A program made the position numbers and the translations under genes. Below, one piece after another: positions 5,968-9,618 of a DNA stretch of 9,618 bases (the stretch's first letter is position 1; each line of letters starts with the position of its first letter). The notes under the pieces were generated by a model, which was given only the letters and a program-made list of their open reading frames with translations, was not told where the DNA came from and made no database searches. Source of the DNA: an uncultured Erysipelotrichaceae bacterium (GTDB lineage: Bacteria; Bacillota_I; Bacilli_A; Erysipelotrichales; Erysipelotrichaceae); contig OMUX01000381.1 of the NCBI GenBank assembly GCA_900314345.1, positions 1-9,618 on the forward strand, read 5' to 3'.

Positions 5968-8463
5968 TCAGGCAGCCTGGGGCTTCTGTCCGTTTTCCGC
6001 TTCCTGCGGTGCATTGCGGACAACAACCTTCAGGCGCATGCAGTAGGCAACGATCTCGCTGGCGATGCTTGACATCATGTTTTCAAACATCTGATATCCT
6101 TCTGTCACATATGCCTGCAGAGGATTGCTCTGGGCATAGGAACGCAGTCCGATGCCATCCCTCAGCTTGGACATCATGTCGATATGATCCACCCATGCGC
6201 GGTCGATGATCTTGAGGGACATCTCCCGTTCAAAAGGATTGATCTGGGCACGGACAGGGGCGACCTTGTCATCGTATACCTTCCATGCCTTCTCATTGAC
6301 AGACGGCAGGACTTCCTCCGGTGTCTTGTCCTTGAATTCCTGTGCTGTGAAGATATCCTGGAAGCCAAGCTTCTTCAGCGCCTCCAGCAGACCTTCCGCA
6401 TCCACGCTTCCGTTCCTGCTTTCCGGATCCACATGGGATGTGACGACATCATTCATGACTCTTTCAAACATCTGATGGATGACAGAATGGACATCATCGT
6501 TGTCCAGGATGTAGTTGCGCTGGTCATACATGACTTCACGCTGCTGGCGCAGGACATCATCATACTGCAGCAGGGTCTTGCGGGCATCGAAGTTGATACC
6601 CTCAACACGCTTCTGAGCAGAGGAGATGGTCTTCGTAATGGTTTTGCTTTCCACCGGTGTATCACCAAGGGACTTGAAGATGCCCTCCATGCGTTCGCTT
6701 CCGAACCTGACCATCAGGTCATCCTGCACGGAGACGAAGAATCTGGATTCACCCGGATCTCCCTGACGTCCGGAACGGCCTCTCAGCTGGTTATCGATAC
6801 GTCTTGATTCATGGCGTTCGGAACCAAGCACACACAGACCGCCGAGCGCCTTGACCTCTTCATAGCGGGCATTGTAGTCCGCAAGCAGTGCTGCCTTTTC
6901 TTCCTCTGCTGCATTGGCAGGAACTTCAGGCTTCTTGCCGCCGAGCTTGATATCCGTTCCACGGCCGGCCATGTTGGTGGCGATGGTTACCGCACCCTTG
7001 GCACCTGCCTTGGCAATGATTTCTGCTTCACGGGCATTGTTCTTGGCGTTGAGCACTTCGTGAGGAATGTGTTCCTTCTTCAGCATGCCGGAAATCAGCT
7101 CGGATGTTTCAACGGCAATCGTGCCGACAAGCACCGGCTGTCCCTTCTCATGCTTTTCCTTGACTTCTTCAACCAATGCCTTGAACTTTGCATTCTTCGT
7201 TCCGAAGACAGCATCCGGATAGTCCACACGGATGACCGGCCTGTTGGTCGGAATCTCATAGACCAGCATGTTGTAGATCTCGCGGAATTCCTCTTCCTCG
7301 GTCTTGGCAGTGCCGGTCATGCCGGAGAGCTTGTTGTAAAGACGGAAGAAGTTCTGGTATGTGATCGTGGCCAGGATCGTTGTCTCCTGGCGGATGGAAA
7401 TGCCTTCCTTGGCACAGACAGCCTGGTGGAGACCATCAGACCACTCACGGCCCTTCATCAGACGGCCGGTGTTGGGATCGACGATATCGATCTCATCGTT
7501 CGTCATGTCAGCGACATAGTCGATGTCCCTGGCCATGATGTAGTTGGCTTTCAATGCCTGGTTGATGCGGTGCAGCAGCTGGGTGTTGCTGAGATCATAC
7601 AGGTTCTTGATGCGGAACACCTTTTCAGCTTTGGCAATACCCTGTTCAGACAGCGTTACAACACGGGACTTCACATCAATGACATAGTCTCCCGGTGTGA
7701 CGATCTCATCATCCTGCATGACCTGTTCCTTGAGGCTCTTGGCAAAGCGGTCTGCCTGCAGATACAGGTTTGCCGTCTGCTTCATGCCGCCGGAAATGAT
7801 CAGCGGTGTTCTTGATTCATCAATCAGGATGGAGTCGACTTCATCGATCAGGGCAAAGTTCAGCCCGCGCTGAACCCTGTTTCTTGCATCGGTGACCATG
7901 TTGTCACGCAGATAGTCGAAGCCAAGCTCGCTGTTTGTCGTGTATGTGATATCGCATGCATAGGCAGCACGCTTCTGTGCCGGCGTCATGTCATGCTGGT
8001 TGAGTCCAACGGTAAGACCGAGGAACTTATGAATCTCACCCATCCACTCACTGTCACGCTTTGACAGGTATTCATTGACGGTGACGACATGAACACCCTT
8101 GCCGCTGAGGGCATTGAGATACACACACATGACGGACGTCAGGGTCTTTCCTTCACCGGTCTTCATCTCGGCAATATCGCCGCCCTGCATGACAGCAGCA
8201 CCCATCAGCTGCACAGGATAGGGGAATTCCCCTCTGACCCTGCGGCATGCCTCACGGGCTGTGGCAAAAGCCTCCACCATGATGTCATCCAGGCTTGCAT
8301 CATCCTTCAGCTTCTGCTTCAGGCGCGGTGTTTCCGCCTTGAGCTCATCATCGCTCATTGCCTTGTACTTATCTTCAAGAGCCAGCACCGGCTGGATCTT
8401 CTTTTCAATCTGTTTCAGCTTGCGTCCGTCTTCATTGAACATGCGGCTGAGAAAGTTTGCCAT
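5968..8463 (-). CDS. secA: Preprotein translocase ATPase SecA
   Basis: SecA is the cytosolic and membrane-peripheral motor that drives unfolded preproteins through SecYEG using ATP. The 831-residue protein has all core motifs: Walker A in MKTGEGKT (101-107), VHVVTVNEYLSKRDSEW (124-140), Walker B-type DEVD (207-210), GRGTDIKLG (500-508) and the arginine-finger helicase motif around QLRGRSGRQGDPGESRF (559-575). The helical wing and scaffold region ends with LRDGIGLRSYAQSNPLQAY (767-785). The C-terminal zinc-binding SEC-C motif (CxCxSGxxxxxCC/CH) is absent: the protein stops about 25 residues after the core in a short acidic tail. The ATG has AGGAGG at 8471-8476, 7 nt upstream, and a promoter at 8499-8527 gives a leader of about 28 nt. 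prfB follows after 26 nt. It is probably the main SecA, since it sits in the standard secA-prfB pair. Confidence 0.98.
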   Translation of the reverse strand: MANFLSRMFNEDGRKLKQIEKKIQPVLALEDKYKAMSDDELKAETPRLKQKLKDDASLDDIMVEAFATAREACRRVRGEFPYPVQLMGAAVMQGGDIAEMKTGEGKTLTSVMCVYLNALSGKGVHVVTVNEYLSKRDSEWMGEIHKFLGLTVGLNQHDMTPAQKRAAYACDITYTTNSELGFDYLRDNMVTDARNRVQRGLNFALIDEVDSILIDESRTPLIISGGMKQTANLYLQADRFAKSLKEQVMQDDEIVTPGDYVIDVKSRVVTLSEQGIAKAEKVFRIKNLYDLSNTQLLHRINQALKANYIMARDIDYVADMTNDEIDIVDPNTGRLMKGREWSDGLHQAVCAKEGISIRQETTILATITYQNFFRLYNKLSGMTGTAKTEEEEFREIYNMLVYEIPTNRPVIRVDYPDAVFGTKNAKFKALVEEVKEKHEKGQPVLVGTIAVETSELISGMLKKEHIPHEVLNAKNNAREAEIIAKAGAKGAVTIATNMAGRGTDIKLGGKKPEVPANAAEEEKAALLADYNARYEEVKALGGLCVLGSERHESRRIDNQLRGRSGRQGDPGESRFFVSVQDDLMVRFGSERMEGIFKSLGDTPVESKTITKTISSAQKRVEGINFDARKTLLQYDDVLRQQREVMYDQRNYILDNDDVHSVIHQMFERVMNDVVTSHVDPESRNGSVDAEGLLEALKKLGFQDIFTAQEFKDKTPEEVLPSVNEKAWKVYDDKVAPVRAQINPFEREMSLKIIDRAWVDHIDMMSKLRDGIGLRSYAQSNPLQAYVTEGYQMFENMMSSIASEIVAYCMRLKVVVRNAPQEAENGQKPQAA

Positions 8464-8498
8464 AATAAAACCTCCTGACTGCTCAAATCAGCCAGACC

Positions 8499-8527
8499 AT
8501 TATACATTTCAGGTCAATGACGTTCAA
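8499..8527 (-). promoter_or_regulatory. Sigma-A-type promoter for secA
   Basis: On the minus strand TTGAAC (8522-8527) and a perfect TATAAT (8499-8504) are separated by exactly 17 nt. The predicted transcript starts near 8491-8492, about 28 nt before the secA ATG, leaving room for the AGGAGG site. It lies in the 104-nt gap between the HD-GYP gene and secA and would drive secA, prfB and possibly the fusion gene. I saw no strong terminator for the HD-GYP gene in this gap, so readthrough into secA is possible. Confidence 0.8.
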
Positions 8528-8567
8528 GTTTCGGCTTAACAATCACACGAAATGCACATATTCGTAT

Positions 8568-9470
8568 TCAGCTGACGATGCCTGCTTCAACGTTCTTCGG
8601 GGCACATTTCTCCAGTTCCGCTTTCGGAATCCGGCAGAAGAGATTCACAATATTCTGGTCCAGCTGTGTACCGGAAACATCCTTCATGATGGCAATGGCT
8701 TCCTCATACGTCCTTGCCGGCTTGTAGGAACGGCGCATCATGATGGCACTGTAGGTATCCGCAACGGCAATGATCCGGGATTCCAGAGGAATCTGATCTC
8801 CAGGCAAACCGTAGTATCCCTTGCCGTCCATGCGTTCATGGTGATATTCGATCCATGGAAGAATCGTCTCGAAGGACTGCAGTTCATGCAGGATCTCCAC
8901 ACCCTTGCGCGGATGCTGGCGCATGAGCTCCCATTCTGCATCATTCAGTTTCCCGGGTTTGTTCAGAACGGATTCCGGAATGCCCATCTTCCCGATGTCA
9001 TGCAGCAAGGCTGCATAATCAAGGTCCGTTTCATTGATTTTCCTTTTCATGTCATCCGGCAGATGCCGCCAGATGCACATGCTGACATTCTGTACGAACA
9101 GACTGTGGCCGTTGAGGTTGGGATCTCTTTCCTCTATGACCTTGACCAGGGTCTTGACGATATCGATGCTGCGATGTTTGACCGTGGAGGTCAGCTGTGT
9201 GATCAGATGGATCATGATCGTGCAGAAAACAGCACCGAAGAAGAAAATGGCACCGATGATCAGCGTCGCCCTGCCGCTGAACGTGACAAGGACATAGCCG
9301 GCAAGAAAGAACAGCAGCAGGATCAGTGCGGCATAGGAAAGCCTTGCATCCCTGATGCTTCCGGAAGAAAGAACGTCTCTTGAAGAACGGCGCAGGAAAG
9401 AAGCATACACATTGACATTCATCACCTGAAGCACAATGCCGCCTGTTAACAGAAGATACGTCAGAGCCAT
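8568..9470 (-). CDS. Membrane HD-GYP-type phosphohydrolase (variant GYY)
   Basis: This 300-residue protein has three hydrophobic segments (about 1-23, 45-64, 67-91) and a cytosolic HD-GYP domain. Metal-ligand candidates are H122, H157/D158 in LLHDIGK, H186, H210/H211 in HHERMDGKG and D238 in VAD. The family hydrolyses cyclic di-GMP, or in some members other cyclic dinucleotides. The signature reads GYYGLPGDQIP, with GYY where canonical proteins have GYPxGL, a one-residue contraction. The activity and its nucleotide are therefore uncertain. There is no obvious extracellular sensor domain, only short loops between helices, so any signal is probably sensed in the membrane or by partners. The ATG at 9468-9470 is preferred over the in-frame ATG at 9474-9476, because AGAAGGA (9478-9484) is 7 nt from the former and only 1 nt from the latter. 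secA follows after 104 nt with its own promoter. Confidence 0.9.
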   Translation of the reverse strand: MALTYLLLTGGIVLQVMNVNVYASFLRRSSRDVLSSGSIRDARLSYAALILLLFFLAGYVLVTFSGRATLIIGAIFFFGAVFCTIMIHLITQLTSTVKHRSIDIVKTLVKVIEERDPNLNGHSLFVQNVSMCIWRHLPDDMKRKINETDLDYAALLHDIGKMGIPESVLNKPGKLNDAEWELMRQHPRKGVEILHELQSFETILPWIEYHHERMDGKGYYGLPGDQIPLESRIIAVADTYSAIMMRRSYKPARTYEEAIAIMKDVSGTQLDQNIVNLFCRIPKAELEKCAPKNVEAGIVS

Positions 9471-9477
9471 ATGCATA

Positions 9478-9484
9478 TCCTTCT
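9478..9484 (-). promoter_or_regulatory. Ribosome binding site that selects the HD-GYP start
   Basis: AGAAGGA on the minus strand is 7 nt before the ATG at 9468-9470 and 1 nt before the alternative ATG at 9474-9476. The spacing favours the shorter, 300-residue protein. Confidence 0.75.
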
Positions 9485-9492
9485 TTTATACC

Positions 9493-9505
9493 GCCTATTA
9501 TAGGC
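9493..9505 (-). promoter_or_regulatory. Candidate -10 element embedded in a palindrome, upstream of the HD-GYP gene
   Basis: The minus strand reads GCCTA-TAA-TAGGC, a perfect 5-bp inverted repeat with a 3-nt centre. It contains TATAAT (9497-9502), placed so that transcription would begin near 9490, about 20 nt before the chosen ATG and just ahead of the ribosome binding site. No good -35 lies 16-18 nt upstream (the 17-nt position reads ACTCTG). A promoter that needs an activator, or one covered by a repressor binding the palindrome, is possible; this is inference. Confidence 0.4.
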
Positions 9506-9549
9506 ACATGAATACATTTCAGAGTACAGGAAAATGCACATTGACACTA

Positions 9550-9567
9550 CCACCACTAAAGTGTTGG
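9550..9567. repeat. Imperfect inverted repeat in the upstream intergenic region
   Basis: The plus strand reads CCACCACT-AA-AGTGTTGG, two 8-nt arms with one mismatch around a 2-nt centre. The spacer is too short for a tight RNA hairpin and no T-run follows on either strand, so a protein-binding dyad is more likely than a terminator. It lies about 55 bp upstream of the candidate -10 of the HD-GYP gene. No gene is evident from 9506 to the window end. Confidence 0.4.
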
Positions 9568-9618
9568 GATTCTGACCTGTCATCCGGGCTCACTGCTCAT
9601 AGCTTCTGAGAGATATAT

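Noticed and set aside
6811..7815. 334-codon plus-strand frame opposite secA
   Set aside because: It is antisense to conserved SecA motifs and its His/Leu/Val-rich composition is typical of a reverse-complement reading.
8517..9383. 288-codon plus-strand frame opposite the HD-GYP gene
   Set aside because: It is antisense to a gene with catalytic motifs and membrane helices, and crosses the secA promoter; no domain is recognisable.
9582..9600. Tiny minus-strand frame starting at ATG 9600 (MSSEPG)
   Set aside because: Six codons with no ribosome site; not supportable as a gene.
9520..9618. Possible end of an insertion sequence at the right edge
   Set aside because: The dyad-rich sequence is vaguely reminiscent of IS ends, but no partner repeat, target duplication or transposase is in view.

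Overview
The window has moderate GC content and is densely coded, with short intergenic gaps and strong AGGAGG-type ribosome binding sites. The secA-prfB linkage, the Firmicutes-type membrane HD-GYP protein and the phage-type cell-wall lysozyme module point to a low-to-moderate-GC Bacillota, perhaps an Erysipelotrichia-like gut or oral bacterium. That placement is inferred from gene content and general sequence character; no rRNA or other phylogenetic marker is present.

Left (1-2143, plus strand): two overlapping genes encode a NudC-like zinc-ribbon Nudix hydrolase and a compact cytoplasmic GH13 alpha-glucan hydrolase. They look translationally coupled, because the second start lies inside the end of the first gene.

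Centre and right (2146-8463, minus strand): a cluster reads secA, prfB, then an unusual 882-codon gene. A good sigma-A-type promoter (TTGAAC-17-TATAAT) sits just before secA. prfB, for release factor 2, is split by the classic +1 programmed frameshift (CTT TGA C). The usual AGGGGG-type stimulator is absent, and a small hairpin takes its place. The 882-codon gene is the most striking item. It encodes an RluA-family rRNA pseudouridine synthase fused in frame, through a charged linker and one membrane helix, to Ig-like (DUF5011/cadherin-like) repeats and a C-terminal phage-tail-lysozyme-like domain. Inside the linker lies an AAGGAGG sequence 5 nt before an in-frame TTG. This suggests that the membrane-anchored lysozyme may also be made alone as a protein of about 540 residues. 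The gene converges on the GH13 gene with a gap of 2 nt.

Right end (8568-9618, minus strand): a membrane HD-GYP-family phosphohydrolase precedes secA. It has its own ribosome binding site and a TATAAT-containing inverted repeat. The last ~110 bases hold no convincing gene, only another inverted repeat.

Functionally the minus-strand genes combine protein export (SecA), translation termination (RF2), a ribosome-modifying enzyme joined to an exported cell-wall hydrolase, and probable cyclic-dinucleotide signalling. The plus-strand pair serves nucleotide and glucan metabolism.
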